Below are positions 27,141 to 34,160 of a stretch of DNA of 40,970 bases, in pieces (the stretch's first letter is position 1; the number at the start of each line of letters is the position of its first letter). A program made the position numbers and the translations under genes. Origin of the DNA: Maricaulis sp. (GTDB lineage Bacteria; Pseudomonadota; Alphaproteobacteria; Caulobacterales; Maricaulaceae); assembly GCA_029251785.1 (NCBI GenBank), contig JAQXCQ010000193.1, forward strand, positions 1 to 40,970, read 5' to 3'. The notes under the pieces were generated by a model. That model saw nothing but the letters and a program-made list of their open reading frames with translations. It had not been told where the DNA came from and did no database searches.

Positions 27141-27620
27141 ATGGACGACAAGGTCACATTGACCGGGACAGCACAGATGAGCGTTGTTGCATTTGCAACA
27201 GCGCTGCTTTTGTGTGCGCCATCCGCTCTGGCTCAAGAAGGGCCGATTGCCACGCCGGCCACCAGCCCCGTAACGTCTTTGATCGCGGAAAACTCCGAGT
27301 CCGAGACCGAAACAGCCTGGTATGACGCCTTCACGCTCTCGATGAACGATTCTTCCGATGCTATTTTTGATGAGCCCGCCACTGTGGACTGGGAATCTGA
27401 TAATGGTCGCTGGGGCATCATGCTGGGCATCACAGACGGTCGCAATGAATCCCAGATTGATGACCCGGATCTAAGCGCATCAGCGTTTTATAACTTCGGT
27501 GACCGCTTCCGTGTGGGCGGCGAGGTTCGACTGACGACGCCGGAAGACGATTTGTTTGGTGATCAGGAAAACGAAGAGCGGCGCCCAGAAGTGAAGTTTG
27601 AGTCCGCCCTGCGTTTCTAG
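27141..27620 (+). CDS. NtrZ-family-like periplasmic protein
   Basis: 159 residues from ATG 27141 (GAGGGAG upstream) with a signal peptide ending SALA-QEG. The mature protein is short and ends in a two-strand pattern: SASAFYNFGDRFRVGGEVRL, then PEVKFESALRF. This resembles the Caulobacterales NtrZ family, whose Caulobacter member is a periplasmic regulator of the NtrY sensor kinase. The match is from recalled patterns only; a small barrel-related protein is the alternative. No ntrY/ntrX genes are nearby. Confidence 0.6.
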   Translation: MDDKVTLTGTAQMSVVAFATALLLCAPSALAQEGPIATPATSPVTSLIAENSESETETAWYDAFTLSMNDSSDAIFDEPATVDWESDNGRWGIMLGITDGRNESQIDDPDLSASAFYNFGDRFRVGGEVRLTTPEDDLFGDQENEERRPEVKFESALRF

Positions 27621-27647
27621 CCCCATATTTTAGAGCAAGAGTAATGC

Positions 27648-27677
27648 AGCCGCAGAGAAGGTTTCTGCGGCTTTTTT
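27648..27677 (+). terminator. Intrinsic terminator after NtrZ-like gene
   Basis: AGCCGCAGA (27648-27656) pairs perfectly with TCTGCGGCT (27664-27672) over a 7-base loop, followed by a T-run to 27677. It sits between convergent genes, 28 bases after the NtrZ-like stop. Confidence 0.92.
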
Positions 27678-27683
27678 AGTGCG

Positions 27684-28316
27684 TCAAACGTCAAGTGCTC
27701 CACTGACGCACGCGATCCCCGACAAACCCAACCCGATCAATTGCGGGCCGGTCCGCAAATTCACACCACCAAGCGCATGAATTCCTACCGCGCAGGAGCG
27801 GGCGAGGCTGGAGACGGCGTGAACACCCTTGGCCGTCCCGGCGCTGGGGCTGGTGCTTCGAAAAACCGGAGAATAGATCACGGTATCAACACCCACTTTG
27901 GCGGCCGCATAGGCTGCCGCTGGATTGTGAGCGGACGCTGTGAATAAGCGCCTATCGCCACGCCCGCGTTGCCTGGCCGCTAAATGCAGCCATTTCTCGG
28001 GCCAATGTATACCAACAACCCTGCCTTCACATCTGATCCGATCAGCCAGCACGAGATCAGCCGAAACCAGCAAAACAAAACCGCGACGCGCCGCGAGATC
28101 AGCCAATTTACGTCCTGTATCAAACCGGTTTGGCGCGCCGTAATGCCGATAGATAAGCGCGCTTCCCGGTTTCACACCCTCCGCCAAATCAAGCGGGCAG
28201 CCCGTTCTGTCCGGGTCTGTCATCACCAGAAGCGGTGGCAATTGGCCTCGCTTCCCACCTCGGACACGGTCCGCAAGTCTTGCCATTTTTCTGGCCACGT
28301 CATAAGGCGGCATCAT
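27684..28316 (-). CDS. Thiamine phosphate synthase/TenI-like barrel protein
   Basis: A 210-residue TIM-barrel protein of the ThiE/TenI group: LLVMTDPDR, RGFVLLVSAD, ASAHNPAAAYAA, DTVIYSPVFRSTSPSAGTAKG and VGIHALGGVN. The usual ThiE motif HLGQxD is replaced by IHWPEK, and the N-terminal Arg-x-Lys pyrophosphate contact is not evident, so catalysis of TMP synthesis is doubtful; it may be a TenI-like or divergent enzyme. Starts at 28316, 28313 or 28286 are possible. The first overlaps the start codon of the divergent YggS gene. Confidence 0.8.
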   Translation of the reverse strand: MMPPYDVARKMARLADRVRGGKRGQLPPLLVMTDPDRTGCPLDLAEGVKPGSALIYRHYGAPNRFDTGRKLADLAARRGFVLLVSADLVLADRIRCEGRVVGIHWPEKWLHLAARQRGRGDRRLFTASAHNPAAAYAAAKVGVDTVIYSPVFRSTSPSAGTAKGVHAVSSLARSCAVGIHALGGVNLRTGPQLIGLGLSGIACVSGALDV

Positions 28317-28992
28317 GAATATTTCTCAGCAAATTAGTGAAGCGAGGGAGTTGATCCTTGCTCGCATCGCACACGCGACGCAAGTCTGCGACCGTCAGGC
28401 GGATGATATCAAGCTGGTCGCAGTATCAAAACGTCAGTCTGATGACCGCATTCTTGCAGCGCTGAGTGCCGGTCATCGCGTATTTGGCGAAAATCGGGTG
28501 CAGGAAGCGCAGGCCCATTGGGCGGCGCGCCGCGCGGAATATCCAGACTTGGAATTACGTCTGATTGGCCCACTGCAAAGCAATAAGGCTGCGGATGCTG
28601 TGGCCCTGTTTGATGTAATCGAGACGCTGGACCGGGAAAGCCTCGCCAGCGCGCTGCGCAAGGCGATCGATACGCAAAACCGGACCCCGCGCCTGTTTGT
28701 ACAGGTCAATACCGGTGAAGAAGATCAAAAGTCTGGGGTCAATCCAAATGACCTCCCTGATTTTCTCGCAAGGATGAGCAGCACGCATGGGCTGAAAGTC
28801 GAGGGTTTGATGTGCATTCCGCCAGTCGAGGAAGCGGCATCGCTGCATTTTGCCTTGCTGGCCTGCCTCGCCGCCAATGCCGGTTTGACCAAGTTGTCGA
28901 TGGGAATGAGTGCAGATTTCGAAACTGCGATCCGCATGGGCGCGACGTCGGTGCGGGTTGGATCGGCGCTGTTTGGCGCACGTGAGGGTTAG
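28315..28992 (+). CDS. YggS-family PLP homeostasis protein
   Basis: Pyridoxal-phosphate-binding protein that keeps vitamin B6 and amino acid pools balanced, with no known catalytic activity. The 225 residues show IKLVAVSKRQ (PLP lysine), FGENRVQEAQAHW, LIGPLQSNKAADAV, LFVQVNTGEEDQKSGV, GLMCIPP and LSMGMSADFETAIRMGATSVRVGSALFG, all typical. AAGGCGG lies 7 bases before the ATG. The 3' end overlaps the L,D-transpeptidase stop in the convergent sense. Confidence 0.95.
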   Translation: MNISQQISEARELILARIAHATQVCDRQADDIKLVAVSKRQSDDRILAALSAGHRVFGENRVQEAQAHWAARRAEYPDLELRLIGPLQSNKAADAVALFDVIETLDRESLASALRKAIDTQNRTPRLFVQVNTGEEDQKSGVNPNDLPDFLARMSSTHGLKVEGLMCIPPVEEAASLHFALLACLAANAGLTKLSMGMSADFETAIRMGATSVRVGSALFGAREG

Positions 28993-29489
28993 CTAATTAC
29001 AATATAATCGCCGCGCTGTACCTGTTCGAGCCACGTGCGAACATCCTCCGGTGCCAATGCCACACATCCGAGTGTCGGCTCGTAATTGCCACGTTTGCAG
29101 TGCAGGAACACCGCTGACCCAAGACCAGATATCGCCGGGTCGTCATTGTGCCCGAGCACCACAATGATGTCATAGAGACCGTCCTCGCGGAAAAGTGTTT
29201 CACACGACACCGGGTAGGGCAGGCGAACCGGCCGATTATAAGCCGCATCATCGACGGCATCGCACCATCCATCATCCGACCCGATCTTGCGGGTCGGCAA
29301 CGCTGTTATCGGTGCGGGGCCGCGGTCCGCGCGATACATGACAAACCGCAGCGGATAACGACCGAGTGGGGTCGCGCCATCACCCTCAACCTTGTCGGCC
29401 TCTGGCAGGCTGCCGCCACGGCCCAATGCGGCGCGCACCCTTGTGTTGGCAAGCTTCATCCAGCCATCGCGCGTGACATGCCAATCCAT
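28989..29489 (-). CDS. L,D-transpeptidase (YkuD) catalytic domain protein
   Basis: 166 residues with the YkuD fold. GDGATPLGRYPLRFVMYR (37-54) and the catalytic HxxxxxxxxxxxGC motif FLHCKRGNYEPTLGCVAL are present (His130, Cys142). Such enzymes crosslink peptidoglycan or attach proteins to it. There is no obvious signal peptide at the annotated start, which is unusual for a periplasmic enzyme; the ExxPxGxY form is typical of the small COG3786-type group, which often lacks one. Divergent from the response regulator gene. Confidence 0.88.
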   Translation of the reverse strand: MDWHVTRDGWMKLANTRVRAALGRGGSLPEADKVEGDGATPLGRYPLRFVMYRADRGPAPITALPTRKIGSDDGWCDAVDDAAYNRPVRLPYPVSCETLFREDGLYDIIVVLGHNDDPAISGLGSAVFLHCKRGNYEPTLGCVALAPEDVRTWLEQVQRGDYIVIS

Positions 29490-29740
29490 GGAATCGTCCT
29501 CGTTGATGGTTGGCGAGGGACGCCTGTTACGAAGTCTTTCAACCCCGGTGGCGTCCCATTCGCCTCCCCCACCACGGCGGGTTGTCCGACGAGCGGACCT
29601 GCGCGGGAAAATGCAAGAAATACGCCATCAATCGGGCCCTTATTAGGCTCTGATTGACTCTAATTTTTGCAGATATTGCCGTGTGTATTTTGCCGAGCGG
29701 CAGGAATTGCCTTGTGCGGCGAAATGGGCATGATCATCCA
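29490..29740. promoter_or_regulatory. Divergent region between L,D-transpeptidase and response regulator genes
   Basis: 251 bases with no supportable gene. A GACTC (GANTC) site lies near 29657 in an AT-rich stretch, the kind of position at which CcrM methylation affects promoters in this clade. The in-frame extension of the regulator to 29654 lacks a ribosome-binding site and is rejected as start. Confidence 0.35.
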
Positions 29741-30427
29741 ATGAGCGCTCAAAAGACAATTCTCCTCATCGATGATGATGACGACCTTCGTGAAGCCCTG
29801 GTTGAACAATTTGCCCTTCACGAGGAATTCCGAACCTTGGATGCGGCAACGGCCGGAACCGGCATGAGTTTGGCCAAAGAAGAAAGAGCCGATCTGGTTC
29901 TCCTGGATGTCGACCTCCCCGATATGGATGGTCGCGAAGCCTGTCGCTTGATGCGGAAAAACGGTGTGACAGCACCAATTGTCATGCTGACGGGTCAGGA
30001 TACTGATGCTGATCAAATTTTGGGACTGGAATCCGGTGCCAACGATTACGTCACCAAGCCATTCAAGTTTTCTGTGCTTTTAGCGCGCGTTCGGGCGCAT
30101 TTGCGTAGCCACGAACAGAGCGAGGATGCTGTTTTCCAGGTCGGGCCCTACGAATTTCGTCCGGCTATGAAATTGCTGCTCACCGCGGACGAGAAAAAAA
30201 TTCGCCTCACGGAGAAGGAAACCAACATTCTCAAATATCTCTACCGGGCTGGCGGCAAGCCGGTACCGCGGGATGAGTTATTGCATGAGGTTTGGGGGTA
30301 TAATCCTGCGGTGACGACGCACACGCTCGAAACACATATCTACCGTTTGCGCCAAAAAATCGAACCCGATCCGGCGCATGCGCGCTTGTTGGTGACGGAA
30401 AGTGGCGGCTATCGTCTGTCCAATTAG
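29741..30427 (+). CDS. cenR: OmpR-family response regulator, CenR-like
   Basis: 228 residues: receiver domain with DDDDD (11-15), phospho-acceptor Asp56 in LVLLDVDLPDMDG, Thr84 in VMLTGQD, Lys106 in YVTKPFK, and a C-terminal winged helix with LTEKETNILKYLYRAGG and THTLETHIYRLRQKIEPDP. The whole sequence closely resembles what I recall of CenR, the regulator of envelope functions essential in Caulobacter. No sensor kinase is adjacent, which also fits CenR. Start ATG 29741 gives the usual N-terminus. Confident about the family, less about orthology. Confidence 0.85.
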   Translation: MSAQKTILLIDDDDDLREALVEQFALHEEFRTLDAATAGTGMSLAKEERADLVLLDVDLPDMDGREACRLMRKNGVTAPIVMLTGQDTDADQILGLESGANDYVTKPFKFSVLLARVRAHLRSHEQSEDAVFQVGPYEFRPAMKLLLTADEKKIRLTEKETNILKYLYRAGGKPVPRDELLHEVWGYNPAVTTHTLETHIYRLRQKIEPDPAHARLLVTESGGYRLSN

Positions 30428-30654
30428 TCCTGACGCTTATCAGGCACATGCGCGGATCGGCGGCTTAGTACCGAGCTGCTGAACGACACCAAAAACGGTA
30501 CAAAAAACGTCAATAAAGCGGGGAGAAACCGGAAGTTTTCCTCGCCAAACAAGGCATTGCCCTGATTAATCAATATCAGGGTGGGGCCGACGATGAGTGA
30601 TGTTATCAGAGCTCTTACAAGGTCTTGCATTTGTATAAGCGGTTGGGCGCGCAT
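30424..30654 (-). CDS. Small membrane protein, NrtS-like
   Basis: 76 residues with two hydrophobic segments: ALITSLIVGPTLILINQGNAL and RFLPALLTFFVPFLVSFSSSV. The signature GTxLxLINQG and the later LTxxVPFxVS match the small NrtS family, described in cyanobacteria as a nitrate/nitrite transporter, typically 70-80 residues. Function here is inferred only from this resemblance. Its ATG overlaps the xthA stop by one base (TAATG), so translation is probably coupled to xthA. Its 3' end overlaps the response regulator end by 3 bases in the convergent sense. Confidence 0.7.
   Translation of the reverse strand: MRAQPLIQMQDLVRALITSLIVGPTLILINQGNALFGEENFRFLPALLTFFVPFLVSFSSSVLSRRSAHVPDKRQD
30429..30444. 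terminator. Weak hairpin at the response regulator/NrtS junction
   Basis: CCTGA (30429-30433) pairs with TCAGG (30440-30444), loop CGCTTA, just after the regulator stop and inside the 3' end of the opposite gene. Only 5 bp and no T-run, so it is weak evidence. Confidence 0.3.
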
Positions 30655-31469
30655 TATTTAGCCCCGATCTCAAGCACCACAGGCGCATGATCCGAGGGCC
30701 GCTCCCAGGCACGAACATCTTCCCACACCTTGAAAGCGTCGCGACCTCCCGAGGTGGCGCGGGGCGTTGCGGCACCCGAAGTCCAGATATGATCCAGCCG
30801 CCGGCCACGATTGTTCTTGCGGAAATCCTTGGAACGATAACTCCACCAGGTGAATATTTTTTCGTCCATCGGAGCAATTTCCCGTGCAATATCGGCGAAA
30901 TCGCCCGCCTTCCGGATACGCTCGAGCGCCTCTGTTTCTACAGGCGTATGACTGATGACTTTGAGCAATTGCTTATGCGACCAGACATCGTGTTCATACG
31001 GTGCGATATTGAAGTCACCGACCAGCACGAGGGCCGGATCACTCACCCGACGCGCGGTGAAATAGGCCTCTATCCGGTCGAGAAATTCAAGTTTGTGGGC
31101 AAACCGCGGATTAATCTCAACATCCGGCTCGTCTCCGCCGGCGGGGATATAGAAATTATGGAGCTCTACGCCCGCCACACCGACGCGTTGATGTCGCGCC
31201 TCTCCGCGTGGACACAAATCAACATCCCCCAGGTCTTCAAGTGGCAGTTTTGATGCGATACCAACACCGTGCATGCCCTTTTGACCGCGCACGTGAAAAT
31301 GCTCAAAGCCCATCTCTTTAAAAGCTTTGACCGGGAATTCCTCGGTCCGGCATTTTATTTCCTGAAGGCACAATACGTCGGGTTTTGCCTCTTCAACCCA
31401 TTTGGCGATCATTGGCGCGCGCAGGCGTACAGAATTGATGTTCCAGCTGGCGAGCTTGAGGGCTGTCAT
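30654..31469 (-). CDS. xthA: Exodeoxyribonuclease III / AP endonuclease
   Basis: Repair nuclease cutting at abasic sites and degrading DNA 3'-5'. 271 residues with the ExoIII core: LASWNINSVRLR (Asn10), VLCLQEIKC (Glu37), YIPAGGD, VGDFNIAP (Asp152, Asn154), and the C-terminal RLDHIW and SDHAPVV (catalytic His). Length is normal. No neighbouring repair genes; followed by a coupled small membrane protein gene. Confidence 0.96.
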   Translation of the reverse strand: MTALKLASWNINSVRLRAPMIAKWVEEAKPDVLCLQEIKCRTEEFPVKAFKEMGFEHFHVRGQKGMHGVGIASKLPLEDLGDVDLCPRGEARHQRVGVAGVELHNFYIPAGGDEPDVEINPRFAHKLEFLDRIEAYFTARRVSDPALVLVGDFNIAPYEHDVWSHKQLLKVISHTPVETEALERIRKAGDFADIAREIAPMDEKIFTWWSYRSKDFRKNNRGRRLDHIWTSGAATPRATSGGRDAFKVWEDVRAWERPSDHAPVVLEIGAK

Positions 31470-31529
31470 GAAGTGATCCTATCTCGTTGTATTGAGGGCA
31501 ATGTTTTCGGCGAGAGGGCCGCTGATTTA

Positions 31530-32138
31530 TCAAAGAATATTATAGGTCGACCCGGCGAGTCCGACAGGCCATCGTCCGCGCGCAAACAATCGCCAACGCG
31601 CGAGGAAAGGGTGAGGAGGGTTGTCATCCTCTGCCTCAGCCAGAACGACGAGGGCGGCTCCGTTGGCCGCCTGTGCCAAGGCACCCGCTGCGGCATGCAC
31701 AATTTCCATATCAACGACATCATCCATCGCAGCCGCTTCTTCCACGGCCTCTTTTGCCGTATCTCCGGTTTTTTGGGCGACATAGGCCAGCGCCGTGTTG
31801 GCGGCCTCTTCTTCAAGGCGCTCCAAAACGCGCGATACAAGTCCGGCGCGTAGCATTTCTTCTGCCTCCCAACCAATCGGGTCCCGATCAAGGGTTTCAG
31901 CAGCGCTGGCAGCGTCTTCCCAATTGGATATGAGAGCTGGCTCGGCGTCCGGAAAACCCAACCCGTCTAAGTATAGCTCGGCGAGCGCTTTTTCCCGGGC
32001 ATCAAGTGGCTCGCCCAAGCGAGAGAACCAGGAATTGGCTTCAAGCCCCTCCGCAAAGGCGCGGGCCTTGTATAACAGAGGAATTTCTTCGAGGAGACGG
32101 GGCACATCGACATTTTCGGAGTCTGGATCGTTTTGCAT
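31530..32138 (-). CDS. Conserved unknown acidic helical protein
   Basis: 202 residues, rich in Ala, Glu and Asp, with no signal peptide. The final segment HPFLARWRLFARGRWPVGL, followed by a short tail, looks like a conserved terminus I recall from other Hyphomonadaceae/Caulobacteraceae proteins of unknown role. The middle has long Ala-rich helices. I cannot name a domain. It lies between xthA and a candidate small RNA region, all on the minus strand. Confidence 0.65.
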   Translation of the reverse strand: MQNDPDSENVDVPRLLEEIPLLYKARAFAEGLEANSWFSRLGEPLDAREKALAELYLDGLGFPDAEPALISNWEDAASAAETLDRDPIGWEAEEMLRAGLVSRVLERLEEEAANTALAYVAQKTGDTAKEAVEEAAAMDDVVDMEIVHAAAGALAQAANGAALVVLAEAEDDNPPHPFLARWRLFARGRWPVGLAGSTYNIL

Positions 32139-32229
32139 GCAGCCTGTTTAGCGTCGCTTGGTGTGACTGCACAGTGATATCACACAGTGAGTTCACTCGC
32201 GATTGACCGGCAAAGCTGTGCCCAGATAG

Positions 32230-32370
32230 CAAAATGCGCCCGGTCCTGAGGGGGGTGGACCGGGCGCAAAGCCGTGCGCTAATTTGCTGTGCGCAGCGTC
32301 GGAAGGGGATTATTCCAACGCGGCTGGGCCAGGATCCGCAAGCGGGGGGACGACGCCGATCCATAATGCT
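32230..32370 (-). ncRNA. Candidate small RNA with C-rich loops
   Basis: Read on the minus strand, this stretch gives a stem closed by GGATC/GATCC with a loop containing CCCCCC, a short GGAA/TTCC stem with CCCC in the loop, and a final 12-bp hairpin with loop ACCCCCCTCA followed by ATTTTG. C-rich loops on a terminator-ended transcript recall the anti-Shine-Dalgarno type of small RNAs known in Alphaproteobacteria. No promoter is clear, so this is a hypothesis. Confidence 0.35.
32235..32268 (-). terminator. Strong GC-rich hairpin, likely leftward terminator
   Basis: TGCGCCCGGTCC (32235-32246) pairs perfectly with GGACCGGGCGCA (32257-32268) across a 10-base loop. On the minus strand it is followed by TTTT, so it can end leftward transcripts from lolA or from a small RNA in the gap. 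Confidence 0.75.
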
Positions 32371-32460
32371 TCCAGCCAGCGGTACAATAAGGACACAGCT
32401 AAAAGATTTTTACAAATGAAAAATCAGAAAGAAATTGCTTGTGACTAATATGTCGCAACC

Positions 32461-33144
32461 TTAACGACGATCCCGGCGCGATCTTCTATTCCGTTCCGGC
32501 TCTGGAATCTCGAACAGTCGCGGGCTTAGACGCATACCCCGTTCAACATCGACGAGGCTAACTCGGGTGACCTGGCTAAAGGCGTCTGTGACGTACCATT
32601 CACGCAATTCGTAGTCACTTTCTGTAAACGCAAAGACTATTTGTCCCTCCATTTCGCCGCTGGAATCACGCAGGGTCAGATATACAAAGCCGTATTCTCG
32701 CTGCATGGCGATGATTTCGGCATCATTCCCAAGATCAACATCACGCTTCAGCAACCACCACAAAGGTGTCGAGCTCAGCGGCACACGGTCCACGGTTTCA
32801 AGGGCCCGGTCTTCAACCGCGATTGTGGTCCCGTCAGCGACCATCAAAATGGGCGAGGGATCGTCATACTCAAACCGTAGCCGTCCGGGCCGGGACATGG
32901 ACACCAGACCCGCAGATGCCGAACCATCCGGAGCAATCTGTTCGAAACGGGCGCGCATGGTCGTGATCGCATTGATGGCCGCATTGATGCCGGCAAGCGC
33001 GGCAACCTCATCGAAGGCCTCTTCGACAATGGGACCAGCAGTCTCAGACACCGCCTCGGCAGGCGCGTCGACGGTTTCGGGATCAGGTTGTGCTTGCGGC
33101 TCAGTGGCCTGCAGCATCAAGAGAGAGAAGAGTGTGTATATCAT
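32461..33144 (-). CDS. lolA: Outer-membrane lipoprotein carrier LolA family protein
   Basis: Periplasmic carrier that takes lipoproteins from LolCDE to the outer membrane. 227 residues: hydrophobic start (IYTLFSLLMLQA), an acidic/Ala-rich linker unusual for the family, then the LolA domain from about residue 55 with MRARFEQIAPDG, SRPGRLRFEYDDPSP, TTIAVEDRALETVDRVPL, STPLWWLL and VYLTLRD. The basic C-terminus RNRRSRRDRR is odd. The signal peptide is short; the start could be further upstream. LolA-like is secure, orthology less so. Confidence 0.85.
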   Translation of the reverse strand: MIYTLFSLLMLQATEPQAQPDPETVDAPAEAVSETAGPIVEEAFDEVAALAGINAAINAITTMRARFEQIAPDGSASAGLVSMSRPGRLRFEYDDPSPILMVADGTTIAVEDRALETVDRVPLSSTPLWWLLKRDVDLGNDAEIIAMQREYGFVYLTLRDSSGEMEGQIVFAFTESDYELREWYVTDAFSQVTRVSLVDVERGMRLSPRLFEIPEPERNRRSRRDRR

Positions 33145-33201
33145 GTCGCCAAGCTGCCGCGTGAATGCGTCACGAGCAAGGCCCTGATGTTCATATTCGG
33201 A

Positions 33202-34062
33202 TTAATCTTCAGGATATGTGATTTGAAAGGCCGAAACTTGGTTCTCCCGCCAGTGCGGCGCGAAAATATACCGACCGTCAGGTGTCCCTCCGATCGAATT
33301 GAGCATGATCTCTTCACCAGCAAACTCATCCAGCACAGTCAAGCCATTCGCTTCGGACCAATGAAGCAATCGACCAGGAATGTCGCTTAATATCAGGCCG
33401 CCCCGTCCATCCGTGACCACCCCGTCCAATGAGCCTTCGTCTTCGACCAGCAAGATTGGTGTCAGCGTCTCGAGGTCAATCCGGATCAATTTACCGTGCC
33501 CGCCTGAGGTGACGACATAAATCCAGCCATCGACGTATTCGACTCCGTTTGCGCTGGCAAAGTCACCGCCCATAAACAAGCGCGTCCACGCGCCATCCTC
33601 GACGCGCCAAAGCGCGCCAGCGCGTGTGTCGGTGACATAAATTCGCCCGAGTGCATCAAGTGTCACATCGTTCAGCACGCTGTCTTCATAGGGCGGCATC
33701 CAGACATCTTGCAATTCGCCAGTATTGATATCGACGCTGACAAGACGCTCGCCCCTGTCGGAGAAAATCAAACTGTCTTGATTCCCAGTGATGCCAAGCG
33801 GGCCATCAAGACCGTCTGACCATCGTGCTGTAAACGCGCCCGTTTGAAGGTTGAGGCGGGAAATGTAGGATGAACGATCTGGGGCATTTTCATCAGTGAC
33901 CTGATTGCCGATATAGGCCCAAACGCCGTCATCGGAAATATAGACCGCTTCCGGACTCGAAAAATTGTCAGACCGCCAGATTTGAAACGAAGCAGGCGCG
34001 GCCTGCGCATATGCTGACGATATGGCTGACAGGGCCAGCAGGACGACGAACAAAGATTTCAT
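33202..34062 (-). CDS. Exported SMP-30/gluconolactonase-like beta-propeller
   Basis: 286 residues with a clear signal peptide (MKSLFVVLLALSAISSAYAQA, cleavage near AYA-QA) and repeated blades such as VWAYIGNQV, LDALGRIYVTDTRAGALWRVEDG, FASANGVEYVDGWIYVVTSGG and LDGVVTDGRGGLILSDIPG. This is the SMP-30/NHL-type six-bladed propeller; the NG and SD residues in the right places suggest possible metal binding. Substrate unknown. Located between ftsK and lolA, all leftward. Confidence 0.85.
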   Translation of the reverse strand: MKSLFVVLLALSAISSAYAQAAPASFQIWRSDNFSSPEAVYISDDGVWAYIGNQVTDENAPDRSSYISRLNLQTGAFTARWSDGLDGPLGITGNQDSLIFSDRGERLVSVDINTGELQDVWMPPYEDSVLNDVTLDALGRIYVTDTRAGALWRVEDGAWTRLFMGGDFASANGVEYVDGWIYVVTSGGHGKLIRIDLETLTPILLVEDEGSLDGVVTDGRGGLILSDIPGRLLHWSEANGLTVLDEFAGEEIMLNSIGGTPDGRYIFAPHWRENQVSAFQITYPED

Positions 34063-34084
34063 GGAAGTCCCCGAAATATAACAA

Positions 34085-34106
34085 CCCGCACACGGTAACG
34101 AGCGGG
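34085..34106 (-). terminator. Possible terminator between ftsK and the propeller gene
   Basis: On the minus strand CCCGC (34106-34102) pairs with GCGGG (34089-34085) and is followed by TTGTTATATTT. A weak 5-bp stem in the right place downstream of ftsK, which stops at 34161. Confidence 0.4.
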
Positions 34107-34160
34107 GCCTGGGTTTCGCCCATCAACTCCACGTGAATTCAATGACAAATCTGTTGGGTG

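Larger units (their letters stand above)
32139..32460 (-). other. Gene-free gap between lolA and the unknown helical protein gene
   Basis: 322 bases. It contains a 12-bp stem hairpin (32235-32268), a further inverted repeat GGATC/GATCC (32332-32336, 32358-32362) and three runs of four to six G on the plus strand (32250-32255, 32305-32308, 32344-32349). Leftward frames through it have no coding character. The structured half is reported separately as a possible small RNA. Confidence 0.5.

Noticed and set aside
32041-32364. Leftward open frame through the 32139-32460 gap
   Set aside because: It is rich in Arg, Cys and Ser, overlaps the start of the next gene, and runs through the strong hairpin; a structured RNA explains the region better.
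32230-32370. 4.5S (SRP) RNA
   Set aside because: The gap lacks the conserved SRP apical motif (GGAAGCAGCC-like) on both strands.
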